64,000 nt of DNA from UBA1731 sp045595285 (GCA_045595285.1 JAZOAC010000138.1:5074-69073); one strand, 5' to 3'; shown: positions 26,558-35,872, counted from the stretch's first letter. Made by a program: numbers and translations. The notes: generated from the letters alone by a model not told the origin.

Positions 26558-27796
26558 TCAATTCTCAACTATGCTCTGTCCTTTTGTCTCCGGCATATAT
26601 ACGATTGCCCATATCATTTCAAGAAGCATCATCGCGGCAAAAAACGCAAACGCATAGGTGCCGGTACGGGCGACAGCGACAGGGAAAAACCAAGACACGA
26701 GCATGCACATCACCCAGTGCACCATGCCGCCGAAACTCTGACCCTTGGCGCGCACATCAGGCGGAAAGATCTCGGAAATGAACACCCATATCACTGCACT
26801 TGCCGAGAACGCAACCGCCGCTATGAATCCATATACTCCCGTCATGGCAAGCCACGGTGTGCAGGCGTCGCCAAGCGAAACCTGCCACGCGACAATTCCA
26901 TGCATGGCCGCCATCGCCGCACATCCGGATATGAGCAGAGGACGCCGCCCGAAACGGTCTATAAGGAAAAACGCCGCTACGGTGAAAACAAGATTCACGA
27001 CACCGACCCCAATTGTGCCGGCCAGGGACACAAGCGCACTCCCGTCACCAAAGATCATCTTGAAAATCCGCGGCGCATAGTAGTTCACGGCATTCACGCC
27101 CGAAAGCTGGCTGAAGAACGCCACCGTGAAGCAAAGCACTATCGGCCGCAGATTCCGGCGGACGAAAAGCGGCGCGGAAGCCTTGACGCGCGACTGATGG
27201 GGGCTTTCCGGCACGAACACAAGCGCAGCGATATACATAAGGGCGGGAATGCACTCCACTCCAAGCATCGAACGCCAGACAACGGCGGACGAGCAGGGAA
27301 GATATCGGGCGACACAGTAGTTGGACACGTACGAGACGACAATTCCGAGGACTATGCAAAACTGATTGACCAGCACAAGCCTTCCCCTGAGATGCGCCGG
27401 GGCGATTTCGGCGATGTACATGGGAACTGCAACAGAGACCCCTCCGATGGCAATGCCGCCGATGAAGCGCATCCATCCCAAAACGTGAGGTCCGGCCAAG
27501 CCCGATGGCGTCAGCGCACATCCCGCCGCCGAGACAAAAAAGAGAGCGCCCATCCACATCAGCGTAGACTTGCGCCCGATCCGGTCGCACATGCGACCGG
27601 CTGCAAGAGCACCGAAAACCGTACCGAAAAGCGCTCCCGCGACCACCAGTCCGTGCCAGACGGGCGCAAGAGAGAATTCTCGCTGAATGGCCTCTTCGCA
27701 GCCCGATATCACACCGGTGTCAAAACCGAAGAGCAATCCACCCAGCGAAACCGCCGAAGTTATGAAGTAAAGGGCTTTTCCGTGAATTCCCGGCAT
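26558..27796 (-). CDS. MFS sugar porter (XylE/GLUT-like)
   Basis: 412 residues, 12 predicted TM helices, inner membrane. Sugar-porter signatures are GGLLFGFDTGVISG in TM1, GRMCDRIGRKSTLM (RXGRR-type loop), VPESPHQS after TM6, QLSGVNAVNYYAP in TM7, DRFGRRPLL and PETKG at the end. These define proton-sugar symporters or facilitators for hexoses or pentoses. The TM6-TM7 loop is short. The gene sits 21 nt after the secreted GH-like protein and just before the AGE epimerase, so it probably imports the monosaccharide released by this operon's enzymes. Confidence 0.93.
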   Translation of the reverse strand: MPGIHGKALYFITSAVSLGGLLFGFDTGVISGCEEAIQREFSLAPVWHGLVVAGALFGTVFGALAAGRMCDRIGRKSTLMWMGALFFVSAAGCALTPSGLAGPHVLGWMRFIGGIAIGGVSVAVPMYIAEIAPAHLRGRLVLVNQFCIVLGIVVSYVSNYCVARYLPCSSAVVWRSMLGVECIPALMYIAALVFVPESPHQSRVKASAPLFVRRNLRPIVLCFTVAFFSQLSGVNAVNYYAPRIFKMIFGDGSALVSLAGTIGVGVVNLVFTVAAFFLIDRFGRRPLLISGCAAMAAMHGIVAWQVSLGDACTPWLAMTGVYGFIAAVAFSASAVIWVFISEIFPPDVRAKGQSFGGMVHWVMCMLVSWFFPVAVARTGTYAFAFFAAMMLLEMIWAIVYMPETKGQSIVEN

Positions 27797-27817
27797 TTCA
27801 AATTCTCCTGTCCTGCA

Positions 27818-29329
27818 TCACCTTTTGCTCCGGAGTTTTGCACGCAGTACAACATCCTCATACGAATCACTGGTACTCCAGAACATTTCGGCCTGCACCA
27901 CGGTGGAATAACGGAATGGCGGATTGTATTCGGTCACAAGATTGAGTTCCTTGGGCTGACGTTTTCCGTCGCGTATGTGGCGCAGCAGATCGTAGGCTTT
28001 GCGGCCGTGAAGGAACCATTCGGCATCGTACCAGTGCTGCATCGTGTCGGACATCCTGCGGTCCTGGTCAAGAAGCTCGTCGCCTGCGCATCCAAGCATG
28101 TAAGGCCCGGGCTGATGCGCCCAAGTGCGCCAGTCCTGGCGGACCTGGCATTTCCAGACAAGGCCCACCGTATCCGAAGCGGAAAGTATCTCATCGACGA
28201 AAGCCGTGTTCGGCGGGCGGAATTTGGCGGGCGGCTCGGGCCGTTCAAAAAACGGAAAACCTCCGCAGTTCTCCCAAAGGATCTCCACCGCAGGATCGGT
28301 CTTTGCAATTTCATGCACATCCTTCTTGACGGAATCGGCATGAAGCCCGAACACTATGTCCGTCGAAGGCGACACTGCACGGATCCTGGACGAAACGTCG
28401 TTGACAAGCTCGACCACCATTGACGCTATGCTGCGATCCCGCACGCGGGAATTGCCCTGCTCCGTGAAGCTCTGGAAGTATATGCCGTCCCCGCCAAGCG
28501 GACGCCACACGGAATTCCATTCCGCGAATATCGAGTCGCCAAGGGCCTTCAGGCTTGTGGCCTTCTCCGAACTCTCCGCGCAGTTCACCGCCCAGCCCCA
28601 GGCAAAGCCCCAATACACCTCTATGCCCCAGCTGTGCGCGAAATCGACAACCTCGCGTGCGTTCAAAGGCGGATATTCGTTCCAGAGAATGACGCGCGTA
28701 AGACGCAACCTCGCCATCTCACGGAAGAACTGACGATAGTCGTCAATGACATGCCCCCACGTAAAAAGGCTGCGCACCGGGGTTTCAGGCCGTACGCGGC
28801 GCTCATACGGCTTGGTCTTCTTCCAGGAGAAGAATGTGCGGGTGGATATGCTGTTCGGGTAGCGCAGCAATGCCGCGCGCATCTCATGAATCCCCACATC
28901 GGCAAAATCGAACGCCGCCCAGAGTACGGCGGAGGGCGTGTCTCCGGCGAGCAGGATGATGCGCTTTTCCCCTTCCATGAAAGCCTTGACCACATAGCCG
29001 CCGGATGGGACAGCCTCCTGCTTCAGATATCGGCGCAATGTCGCATTCTCCGAAAGGCGGCCGATTACAATCATGTGCTTCCGGTCGATGGACTTTACGG
29101 AACCGCACTTTTCAAGAGGAAGCAGAAACGAAGTAGTGGTCGTAGGGTCTCGCAATGACGGCGCCATGCACTCGGTCAACACCTCCAACGCACGTCCCTC
29201 CGGCCCTTCAGCCGACGAATACACGACTTTCCAATCGTCACCGGCAACCTTAGGCGTTATCGGCGGCGCTGAAAACGCAGGTGCAGAAAGGAAACAAACC
29301 AATGCAAAAGAAAAAACATGTGTCTTCAT
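27818..29329 (-). CDS. Secreted putative glycoside hydrolase (GH20/GH67-like layout)
   Basis: 503 residues with a signal peptide (MKTHVFSFALVCFLSAPAFSA). Residues about 30-145 look like the small alpha/beta domain that precedes GH20 or GH67 barrels (LLAGDTPSAVLWAAFDFADVG). About 180-480 read as a TIM barrel (RLTRVILWNEYPP, DFAHSWGIEVYWGFAWGW, YFQSFTEQGN, ILWENCGGFPFF). I cannot name the family or the catalytic pair with certainty. It is the first gene of the seven-gene operon. The TATAAT box ends 8 nt before the ATG, so the mRNA may be leaderless. Confidence 0.72.
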   Translation of the reverse strand: MKTHVFSFALVCFLSAPAFSAPPITPKVAGDDWKVVYSSAEGPEGRALEVLTECMAPSLRDPTTTTSFLLPLEKCGSVKSIDRKHMIVIGRLSENATLRRYLKQEAVPSGGYVVKAFMEGEKRIILLAGDTPSAVLWAAFDFADVGIHEMRAALLRYPNSISTRTFFSWKKTKPYERRVRPETPVRSLFTWGHVIDDYRQFFREMARLRLTRVILWNEYPPLNAREVVDFAHSWGIEVYWGFAWGWAVNCAESSEKATSLKALGDSIFAEWNSVWRPLGGDGIYFQSFTEQGNSRVRDRSIASMVVELVNDVSSRIRAVSPSTDIVFGLHADSVKKDVHEIAKTDPAVEILWENCGGFPFFERPEPPAKFRPPNTAFVDEILSASDTVGLVWKCQVRQDWRTWAHQPGPYMLGCAGDELLDQDRRMSDTMQHWYDAEWFLHGRKAYDLLRHIRDGKRQPKELNLVTEYNPPFRYSTVVQAEMFWSTSDSYEDVVLRAKLRSKR

Positions 29330-29337
29330 GGCGCGTG

Positions 29338-29346
29338 ATTATATCA
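29338..29346 (-). promoter_or_regulatory. Extended -10 promoter of the 16.7-29.3 kb glycan operon
   Basis: Minus strand TGATATAAT (hexamer 29343-29338), followed by 8 nt and the ATG at 29329. No -35 with good consensus. The sequence GTGATATAATCAC is also a short inverted repeat, so a repressor could bind over it. Confidence 0.6.
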
Positions 29347-29424
29347 CAACATCAAGATTTAAAACTCACTTTACAAACAACAATAATCTCACGATTCTGG
29401 TAAAACGTCGTGTACGAAACAGAC

Positions 29425-29443
29425 GGACACAAAGAATGTGTCC
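29425..29443 (-). terminator. Stem-loop after the aldolase gene
   Basis: GGACACA/TGTGTCC perfect 7-bp stem with a 5-nt loop, followed on the minus strand by GTCTGTTTCG. It lies 68 nt past the aldolase stop and upstream of the glycan operon promoter. Probable weak terminator. Confidence 0.5.
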
Positions 29444-29511
29444 TTAACCGTAGCGTAAAGCCGTAAGGTGACCAGTGATCAGACTCGGGCCGCGATATAA
29501 ATAAAGGCAGG

Positions 29512-30330
29512 CTACTTGCCGACTCTCTTCATCTTGTAGCCGGCGTACATTTGAGTATTGTAGAGCGGCTGTCCCTCAGGGATCGCCAACCCCATCGCCT
29601 TGCGGATGGCAAGAAAATCCTGGACGCTCTTCCTGCCGACCTGCTGGAGCGGCTTTTTGTGGAGACCGGCGAGAAGGCAGCACTGGCAGAACGCATCGGC
29701 GTTTTCGGCGAACCACTCAGCCTCTTCAATGTCACGGCCGCCACACACGATTCCATGGTTCTCCATGAATACGACGTTCGACCTCTTGGCCGCTTCAGCG
29801 ACATTTGCGGCAACCTCGTCAGTGCCGGGAGTGCCGTATGGAGCAAGCGGGATCTGGCCAAGGAAGATGTCCGCTTCAGGATTGATTCCGTTCGGCGGCA
29901 CCTGTCCTGCGAATATGAAAGCGTTGCAGTGCGGAGGATGGCAGTGCATGCATGCATTCATGCCCGTCGCCTTCATCATTGCGATGTGTACTTTCACCTC
30001 CGAAGTGCGCGGACGGTACCCGCAAAGCTGTCCGGCATTCATATCCACCAGACAGATATCCTCTTCTTTCATGAAGCCCTTGCAGCACAGCGTCGGCGAG
30101 CAGAGAACCAGATCATCTCCAACACGAACTGACAGATTGCCGCCGTTGCCGTCCGTATATCCCTTGGCGTATATGCGTCGCCCCATTTCGCAAATGTCCC
30201 GCTTCACCTTGCGGATCGCTGCGCTCTTGAAGAACGTATCGAGTTCCTTGCGCGTACGGGGTTGCTTCCTTCCCTCCCAGTGGTATGCGCGGTCAACCAA
30301 CGGCGGATTTATGTAGAGCTTGCTGTCCAT
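29512..30330 (-). CDS. Class II aldolase/adducin family protein
   Basis: 272 residues. This family contains L-fuculose-, L-rhamnulose- and ribulose-phosphate aldolases and epimerases that use zinc. Visible are GNLSVRVGDDLVLCSP, the acidic residue in SEVKVH, the zinc histidines in MHCHPPHCNAF and the later ENHGIVCGG. The start is the ATG at 30330 (MDSKLYINPP): GGAG lies 8 nt upstream, whereas the earlier ATG at 30336 is too close to it. It has a C-terminal extension of about 60 residues (HKKPLQQVGRKSVQDF onward). It could process a deoxy-sugar phosphate. It sits downstream of the lipoprotein and acyl-CoA dehydrogenase genes. Confidence 0.85.
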   Translation of the reverse strand: MDSKLYINPPLVDRAYHWEGRKQPRTRKELDTFFKSAAIRKVKRDICEMGRRIYAKGYTDGNGGNLSVRVGDDLVLCSPTLCCKGFMKEEDICLVDMNAGQLCGYRPRTSEVKVHIAMMKATGMNACMHCHPPHCNAFIFAGQVPPNGINPEADIFLGQIPLAPYGTPGTDEVAANVAEAAKRSNVVFMENHGIVCGGRDIEEAEWFAENADAFCQCCLLAGLHKKPLQQVGRKSVQDFLAIRKAMGLAIPEGQPLYNTQMYAGYKMKRVGK

Positions 30331-30362
30331 AGACATTCTCCTGTCAACATTCAACTGCTATA

Positions 30363-30878
30363 TCACTTTCTGGAACGACTCCGGTCGTCAGCCGGTTTCA
30401 GGTTTGCGCAGAGCACTCCCTGGAAACGGAGTTCGTAACCATCGCCATCGGCGGCGCGTTCGGCGAGAACGCATCCCGTACCCTCCTCGAAATACTCCCA
30501 CTGCCTGTCGTCGGTCATGTACAGAACCCCGCGCGGGCTCATGACCTGCCAGGCGACGAAACGCCGCCCGTCTGGCGCCGTGACGCGAACCTTGAGCTTT
30601 GTGCGGAACGGGAGTTCAAGCCCGTTGGGGGCGACGAACGTGGATTCGTGCTCCTCGCGGCCATAGTCGACGTCAAGATATATTCCCTCCTCGCTGACAA
30701 ACCGCGCGCTCCTTATCGGAGCAAAAGTCCACGTCGCACAACCGGCAAGCAACAGTGCGCATAAAGCCGACACTGCCGACAGCCTGCGATTGACAATCGT
30801 CAATGCACGACAGAAGCTCTTCAGGCCACAAAGCCCAAAGCGCCCCCGTGCAAGAATGCTCCGAATCTCCTCTTTCAC
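30363..30878 (-). CDS. Hypothetical lipoprotein
   Basis: 171 residues in the long reading (GTG at 30878). The hydrophobic signal and lipobox (ALCALLLAGC) lie about 45 residues in, so the true start may be the TTG at 30803, giving a normal lipoprotein signal. The mature domain is small and beta-rich, with YLDVDYGREEHESTF, KLKVRVTAPDGRRFVAWQV and YMTDDRQWEYF. No family recognised. It lies 32 nt before the aldolase and 44 nt after the acyl-CoA dehydrogenase gene on the same strand. Confidence 0.6.
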   Translation of the reverse strand: MKEEIRSILARGRFGLCGLKSFCRALTIVNRRLSAVSALCALLLAGCATWTFAPIRSARFVSEEGIYLDVDYGREEHESTFVAPNGLELPFRTKLKVRVTAPDGRRFVAWQVMSPRGVLYMTDDRQWEYFEEGTGCVLAERAADGDGYELRFQGVLCANLKPADDRSRSRK

Positions 30879-30922
30879 GCTTTATTAATCTTCCTCACAG
30901 CCAACTACCATCTGCCCCCATA

Positions 30923-32950
30923 TCACATCGGATAGTCGAGAGCTTCGGGGATCATCACCGTTGTGAGGCACTTGGCCGCGTTGTCCTTCGCGATCTTCGT
31001 GCCAGCAAGCGACACATCCACCTTCGCGCGCAAAGCGCAGAACTCCGCCTGCTTTTCGGCATCGGCTGCGTTGAAGCCGAACACGACCTCCGCGCAGATG
31101 CGGGCGGCCTCGCCGGCAACGTTTCCTGCAATCGTGCCGAGCAGATCGTTGAATGTATTGAGATAGCTCTCAAGCTCCGGACCGACAACCGGATGATCGC
31201 CGCCGGTGAGCGCAAGATGCTTGACGTCCGCATGGAAGCTCTTCGCCGCCATGAGTCCGGCCAGGGCATCGGCCATCGGGAACACCACTCCGTGACGCTG
31301 GGACGCACCAAGCTTCTTGCCTGCGGCATCCTTCGCCGTCGCCGCAAAATCGCGCGTCCAGGCCCAGAGGCGAAGCGCCGCCGCAAGGGCGTTCATTCCG
31401 TTGCGGTCCGCCGCCGGACACGCCTCGCACTCCTTCGCCCACGCCTCGACCTGCGCGAGGAACACGGGGTTGCCCATCGTCTCGGATATCTGGCGGCGCT
31501 GAACGGCCTCCGGACCCTCATACGTTGCATCGAGCTGCATGTCCGTCCACTTGTAGAAGAGGAATCCAGGGCAATCCTCGGTGATTCCGTATCCGCCCAT
31601 GAGGGAAATCGCCTGGCGCATCACGTCCGCGCCATGACCGGTGTTCCAGAGCTTGCAGCTCGGGCAAAGCACGTTCGCAATCGCCATGAGATAGACGTAG
31701 CGGACTGTCACATCCTCGTCCTCCTCGGGGTTCTTGCCCTCGGCGAGAAGCTGCACCGCCTTCTCCATCGGCGCCTTCATCGCCTTGAGCATGGCACGGC
31801 CCTTGCCAAGCTTCTCCTTGGCCTCGTCCTGAATGGCCTCGATCCTGTCATAGACGCGGGAAATGTCAAAGCCGAGTGAACTTGCCGCCTCGGCCGTCGC
31901 CCACACGTCCGCCAGACGCTGCGTGACATCTTCCTTCATCTGGAGGCCGAGCGCATGGCGCGGACTGCCCTCGTTCACTCCGACCGCACCGCGGAAGCGC
32001 GTACGCTGGTAGCGGATCACAGGCTCGATCGCGGACATCAGAGACGCCGCGCCCATCACACCGACACCGACACGCGTCTTGGAGAACACCTGTGCTATGA
32101 TTTCGGAATGGGAAAGGTTCGGAACGATCACGCCATCCTTGACCGTGTAGCCGCCGATGATTCTGGAGGCGGGAACGACAACGTCAATCACGGGATCACC
32201 GGTGTTGGAAAGCTGGTGGACAAGCTTCTTGGTCTGTGCGCCACGGTCGAACTTGCCGGGGTCCGTCGCCTCGACGACAACCATGCAGGACCCCTTGAAG
32301 CGTTCGTCGCCGGAGTCAAGCGCGATTGTGATGTAGTCGCAAATCTCGATGTTCGTGATGAAACGGCCGCGCTTCTCGACGCGAAGCATGGGCTCCTCGC
32401 CATCCTTCCACTCCGCGACGGAGACGCGTCCGCAGAGCACGCCCGTATCGACGCCGACATAGGGAAGCGGCTCCGTGAGCGCGAAGGATCCGCGCCACGT
32501 CTTGCCGGACGGATTGCCGGGAGCGCAGAGGGTCATGTACTTTGTCTTCTGCTCGGGAGTTCCCATTTCGGCTATGGGGCCCATTGCGAGGTCATTCACG
32601 AAGGAAGAGGTTGCTGCGCCATTGTCGACCCATGCCGTCTCGTACGTGACGAGCGACATCGCCAGGTTGCGAGGGCCCTCGAAGAGACCGCCGCAGTCGG
32701 CGTTGAGAGTGGCGGCGGTCATGCCGGATGCGTCGAACGCATCGAAGAGCGACTGCTTCTCGGGCGTCCACTCGTGCGTAAAGCGCTGCCCGTTCGCGAC
32801 GAGGCGTGCAACCACGGAACGGGCCGTCTGCCGTGCGCCGGCGATCGCCATCTGTATATCGTAGCGCTCCGCGAAACGCCACATGATCTGGCGCACTTCA
32901 TCGCCGGGGAGCATCTTCATCGTGGGGCGTTCAACCTTGTTCTCTTCCAT
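30923..32950 (-). CDS. Acyl-CoA dehydrogenase family flavoprotein, long form
   Basis: 675 residues, longer than the 380-residue core family. After about 40 residues comes the ACAD N-domain, then the beta domain where the usual EP-AGSD FAD motif reads SFALTEPLPYVGVDTG. Next comes the helical C-domain with GGYGITEDCPGFLFYKWTDMQLDATYEGPEAVQRR, where the Glu in YEGP matches the usual base position. An insertion-rich stretch (about 400-450, lysine- and glutamate-rich) and an extra ~130-residue helical C-terminus are present. It should oxidise an acyl-CoA with an electron-transfer partner, but no ETF, CoA ligase or other beta-oxidation gene is nearby, so the substrate is unknown. Start at the ATG at 32950 (MEENKVERP). 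Confidence 0.8.
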   Translation of the reverse strand: MEENKVERPTMKMLPGDEVRQIMWRFAERYDIQMAIAGARQTARSVVARLVANGQRFTHEWTPEKQSLFDAFDASGMTAATLNADCGGLFEGPRNLAMSLVTYETAWVDNGAATSSFVNDLAMGPIAEMGTPEQKTKYMTLCAPGNPSGKTWRGSFALTEPLPYVGVDTGVLCGRVSVAEWKDGEEPMLRVEKRGRFITNIEICDYITIALDSGDERFKGSCMVVVEATDPGKFDRGAQTKKLVHQLSNTGDPVIDVVVPASRIIGGYTVKDGVIVPNLSHSEIIAQVFSKTRVGVGVMGAASLMSAIEPVIRYQRTRFRGAVGVNEGSPRHALGLQMKEDVTQRLADVWATAEAASSLGFDISRVYDRIEAIQDEAKEKLGKGRAMLKAMKAPMEKAVQLLAEGKNPEEDEDVTVRYVYLMAIANVLCPSCKLWNTGHGADVMRQAISLMGGYGITEDCPGFLFYKWTDMQLDATYEGPEAVQRRQISETMGNPVFLAQVEAWAKECEACPAADRNGMNALAAALRLWAWTRDFAATAKDAAGKKLGASQRHGVVFPMADALAGLMAAKSFHADVKHLALTGGDHPVVGPELESYLNTFNDLLGTIAGNVAGEAARICAEVVFGFNAADAEKQAEFCALRAKVDVSLAGTKIAKDNAAKCLTTVMIPEALDYPM

Positions 32951-32999
32951 CTCGATTCTCTTTTCGTTTTCTGTTTGTTTCGCGACAAAACCGATGTCA

Positions 33000-34709
33000 T
33001 TAAGTGTAGCGGAGCACCTCGTCCACCGTGGTGTATCCGTCGAGGATGGCGCGCACGCCGTCCTCACGCATCGTACGCATGCCAAGCTCGCGCGCCTTCT
33101 CGCGGATGATGAGCGTGGGCGATCTGCGGTTGATCAGCTCACGGATCGGATTGGAGATGCGGAGGTATTCGAAGATTGCCTTGCGGCCCTTGTATCCGGT
33201 GCCGTTGCACGTCTTGCAGCCCTTGCCGAAATAGAACGGACGCGTGCCTATCTGGTCACGGGTGAGGGAGATGCGGTCAAGGGTCTCGTCATCCGGCTCG
33301 TAGGGCTGCTTGCACTCCTTGCAGCAGGTGCGGAGAAGACGCTGGCCAAGCACCGCCTCAAGCGTGGAAGCCACCATGTACGGCGGCACGTTCATGTCCA
33401 CGAAACGCATCACCGCGCCGGCGGCGTCGTTCGTGTGCAGGGTCGAGAACACCAGATGGCCGGTGAGCGCGGCCTGAATGGCCACCTCGGCTGTTTCCAG
33501 GTCGCGGATCTCGCCGATGAGCATGATGTCCGGGTCCTGACGCAGGAACGCGCGAAGCACCTTCGGGAACGTGTTGCCGACATCATGGTTGATCGGGACC
33601 TGCACGATTCCGTCCACGTCGTATTCGACAGGTTCCTCGGCGGTGAGGATCTTAGTGTCGATGTTGTTGATGCGGCGGAGAACGGAATAGAGCGTGGTCG
33701 TCTTTCCCGAACCGGTGGGGCCCGTCACGACGATGATGCCGTTCGGCTTCTCGATATCCATCGTGATCTGCTCGTATACGTCTTCGGCGAGACCGACGTT
33801 CTCGAGGTCGAGCGACGTCGCGCTCTGGTCGAGAATACGCATAACCACCGACTCGCCGTGCGCCGTCGGCAGGCACGACACGCGAAGGTCGACCGGGCGT
33901 CCGGCCACGTTGATCGCGATTCGTCCGTCCTGCGGAACGCGGCGTTCGGCGATGTTGAGTCCGGCCATGATCTTGATGCGCGAGATGATCGCGGGCGCCA
34001 TGGAAACGTCCGGCGCCTTCATTGCGTACAAGGCACCGTCCACACGGTAGCGGATCTGGAAATCCTTCTCGAAAGGCTCGATATGGATGTCAGCCGCACG
34101 ATCGACTACGCCCTGATAGAGAATCAGGTTCACGAACTTGATGACGGCGTTGTTGTTTGCCGCGCCTTCGAGCGACGCGACGTCGTTGGGGTCGCTCTTG
34201 AGAGTGTCGTCCTGATCCATGCCGGAGCCGAGGGACTTGAGCATGTCCGCGACGGAGTCGGTGTCGTCGCCGTAGTACTGGGCGATGCGGCCGTGCACGT
34301 CGGCCTCGCGCGCCATCACGAAGCGCACTTCCTTGGTCAGCACGAACGAAAGCTCGTCCGACACGCGGGGGTCGATGAGATCGCTCGTGGCAAGGGTCAC
34401 GCTCGTATCGTCCGCCGCAACGGCCAGGACGTTGTACATGCGCGCGACGGAAGTGGGGATGGACTGGACGGTATCGGTGTCAAGCGTAAGCTCGGAAAGA
34501 TCGATCACGTCGCATCCCTGATACGCCGCCATCATTCCGAGGAGGTCGTCCTCCATCACATATTCGCCGTCGATCAGAATCTGGCGCAGCGTCTTGCCCG
34601 TGGGGTTCTTCGACTCTTCGAGGATCGTATCCACCTGTCCGTCGTCCAGAACTCCATTCTGAACGAGAAGATCCAAAAGAGGGTCGAGAGGTTTGTTGAT
34701 ATCAGACAT
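33000..34709 (-). CDS. pilB: Type IV pilus / type II secretion assembly ATPase PilB/GspE
   Basis: 569 residues. The N-terminal GSPII_E domain (about 1-150, with GKTLRQILIDGEYVMEDDLL) is followed by N2 and the ATPase core: ADIHIEPFEKDFQIRYRVDG, Walker A GPTGSGKTTT, the Asp box ILTAEEPVEYDVDGIVQVPIN, Walker B DPDIMLIGEIRD, and GHLVFSTLHTNDAAG. The zinc-binding tetracysteine lies in CCKECKQPY and CKTCNGTGYKGR. It powers pilus or pseudopilus extension at the inner membrane. It lies 24 nt downstream of pilT. No pilin, PilC or PilQ genes are in the window. Confidence 0.95.
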   Translation of the reverse strand: MSDINKPLDPLLDLLVQNGVLDDGQVDTILEESKNPTGKTLRQILIDGEYVMEDDLLGMMAAYQGCDVIDLSELTLDTDTVQSIPTSVARMYNVLAVAADDTSVTLATSDLIDPRVSDELSFVLTKEVRFVMAREADVHGRIAQYYGDDTDSVADMLKSLGSGMDQDDTLKSDPNDVASLEGAANNNAVIKFVNLILYQGVVDRAADIHIEPFEKDFQIRYRVDGALYAMKAPDVSMAPAIISRIKIMAGLNIAERRVPQDGRIAINVAGRPVDLRVSCLPTAHGESVVMRILDQSATSLDLENVGLAEDVYEQITMDIEKPNGIIVVTGPTGSGKTTTLYSVLRRINNIDTKILTAEEPVEYDVDGIVQVPINHDVGNTFPKVLRAFLRQDPDIMLIGEIRDLETAEVAIQAALTGHLVFSTLHTNDAAGAVMRFVDMNVPPYMVASTLEAVLGQRLLRTCCKECKQPYEPDDETLDRISLTRDQIGTRPFYFGKGCKTCNGTGYKGRKAIFEYLRISNPIRELINRRSPTLIIREKARELGMRTMREDGVRAILDGYTTVDEVLRYT

Positions 34710-34733
34710 CTTGGACTTCCTTCAAACCGGGCG

Positions 34734-35825
34734 TCAGCGGCCCATGTCATCCTTGAGCTTTGCGACGACGCCGTCGGGATCCTGCGACTTCGTGATCAGG
34801 TCCTCGTACGTTATGTATCCATTCTTGTAGTGTTCAAGCAGACTGTTGTCGAGCGTGACCATGCCGAATTTCGCACCCGTCTGCATGTCGGACTTGATCA
34901 TGTTCGTCTTGTTGTCGCGGATGCGGCTCTGGATTGCGGGCGTGGACACCATGATCTCGAACGCCGCGATGCGGCCGTTGACCTCGCCGTTCGGTTCCTG
35001 CTTCGGCAAAAGTATCTGGGAGATGACTGCCTGCAGGCCGGCGGCAAGCTGCGTGCGTATCTGCTGCTGCTGGTTCGTCGGGAACGCGTCCACGATGCGG
35101 TCGATCGTCTCCGCGGCGCCGGTCGTGTGAAGCGTACCGAACACGAGATGGCCAGTTTCGGCGGCGGAGATCGCTGCGGCGATCGTCTCAAGGTCGCGCA
35201 TTTCGCCAACGAGAATCACATCAGGGTCCTGACGCAGCGCACGGCGGATCGCCTCCGCGAAACTCGGGACGTCCGCGCCGACCTCACGCTGGGTGACGAG
35301 GGACTTCTGCGACGTATGGTAGAATTCGATCGGGTCCTCAATCGTGATGATGTGGACGCCGCGCTCCTTGTTGATCACGTCAAGCATGGACGCGAGCGTC
35401 GTGGACTTGCCGGAGCCCGTAGGACCCGTCACGAGCACAAGACCGCGCGGCTTGAAGAGAAGTTCGCGCACGGTGCCGGGAAGGCCGAGCTTCTCGAGCG
35501 TCATGAGCCTCGAGGGAATCATGCGGAGCACGGCGCCCCAGTTCTTGCGCTCCTTGAACACGCTGACACGGAAGCGGGTGCCATCCTCGTGAGAGAGAGC
35601 GAAGTCCGCGCCGCCATTGCGCTCGACCTCCTCTATCTGGGCATCGTTGCACATCTGGCGGCAGAGTTCAAACGTATCCTCCGGCGTGAGTATCTCGTCC
35701 GAAATGGGCTGAAGTTCGCCGTGGACACGCAGTTCCGGCGGCATGTTGGCACGTACGTGAAGGTCGGACGCCCCATACTCGATCGTTGCGTCCAACAGGT
35801 CTCTCACCGTTATCTCTGTCGCCAT
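34734..35825 (-). CDS. pilT: Type IV pilus retraction ATPase PilT
   Basis: 363 residues, normal PilT size. Motifs are GASDLHVRANMPPELRVHGEL, Walker A GPTGSGKSTT, ITIEDPIEFYH (Asp box), QREVG, Walker B DPDVILVGEMRD, and GHLVFGTLHTTGA. It has GGADFAL and a C-terminal helical tail. It depolymerises pilin to retract pili. The start is the ATG at 35825 (MATEITVRD) with AAGGAAA upstream. It appears to be the first gene of a minus-strand run pilT-pilB-ACAD-lipoprotein-aldolase with gaps of 24-49 nt. Confidence 0.95.
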   Translation of the reverse strand: MATEITVRDLLDATIEYGASDLHVRANMPPELRVHGELQPISDEILTPEDTFELCRQMCNDAQIEEVERNGGADFALSHEDGTRFRVSVFKERKNWGAVLRMIPSRLMTLEKLGLPGTVRELLFKPRGLVLVTGPTGSGKSTTLASMLDVINKERGVHIITIEDPIEFYHTSQKSLVTQREVGADVPSFAEAIRRALRQDPDVILVGEMRDLETIAAAISAAETGHLVFGTLHTTGAAETIDRIVDAFPTNQQQQIRTQLAAGLQAVISQILLPKQEPNGEVNGRIAAFEIMVSTPAIQSRIRDNKTNMIKSDMQTGAKFGMVTLDNSLLEHYKNGYITYEDLITKSQDPDGVVAKLKDDMGR

Positions 35826-35863
35826 GCTGAAACTTTCCTTTCTCCGTTTTTGCAAATGTGATG

Positions 35864-35872
35864 ATTATATCA
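35864..35872 (-). promoter_or_regulatory. Extended -10 promoter of pilT
   Basis: Minus strand TGATATAAT (hexamer 35869-35864), 38 nt before the pilT ATG. The same nonamer precedes proA, the EIIC gene and the glycan operon. Confidence 0.6.

Noticed and set aside
29444..29511. tRNA-like or small RNA gene between the aldolase and the glycan operon
   Set aside because: I could not fold a cloverleaf and no CCA end or anticodon arm is visible.
33000..35825. Complete type IV pilus or type II secretion locus
   Set aside because: Only the two motor ATPases are here; no pilin, prepilin peptidase, platform protein or secretin is found.
32883..35861. 992-codon plus-strand ORF antisense to pilB and pilT
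   Set aside because: It is the shadow of two well-recognised genes. GC-rich codon use suppresses stops on the opposite strand, and the translation has no family motifs.
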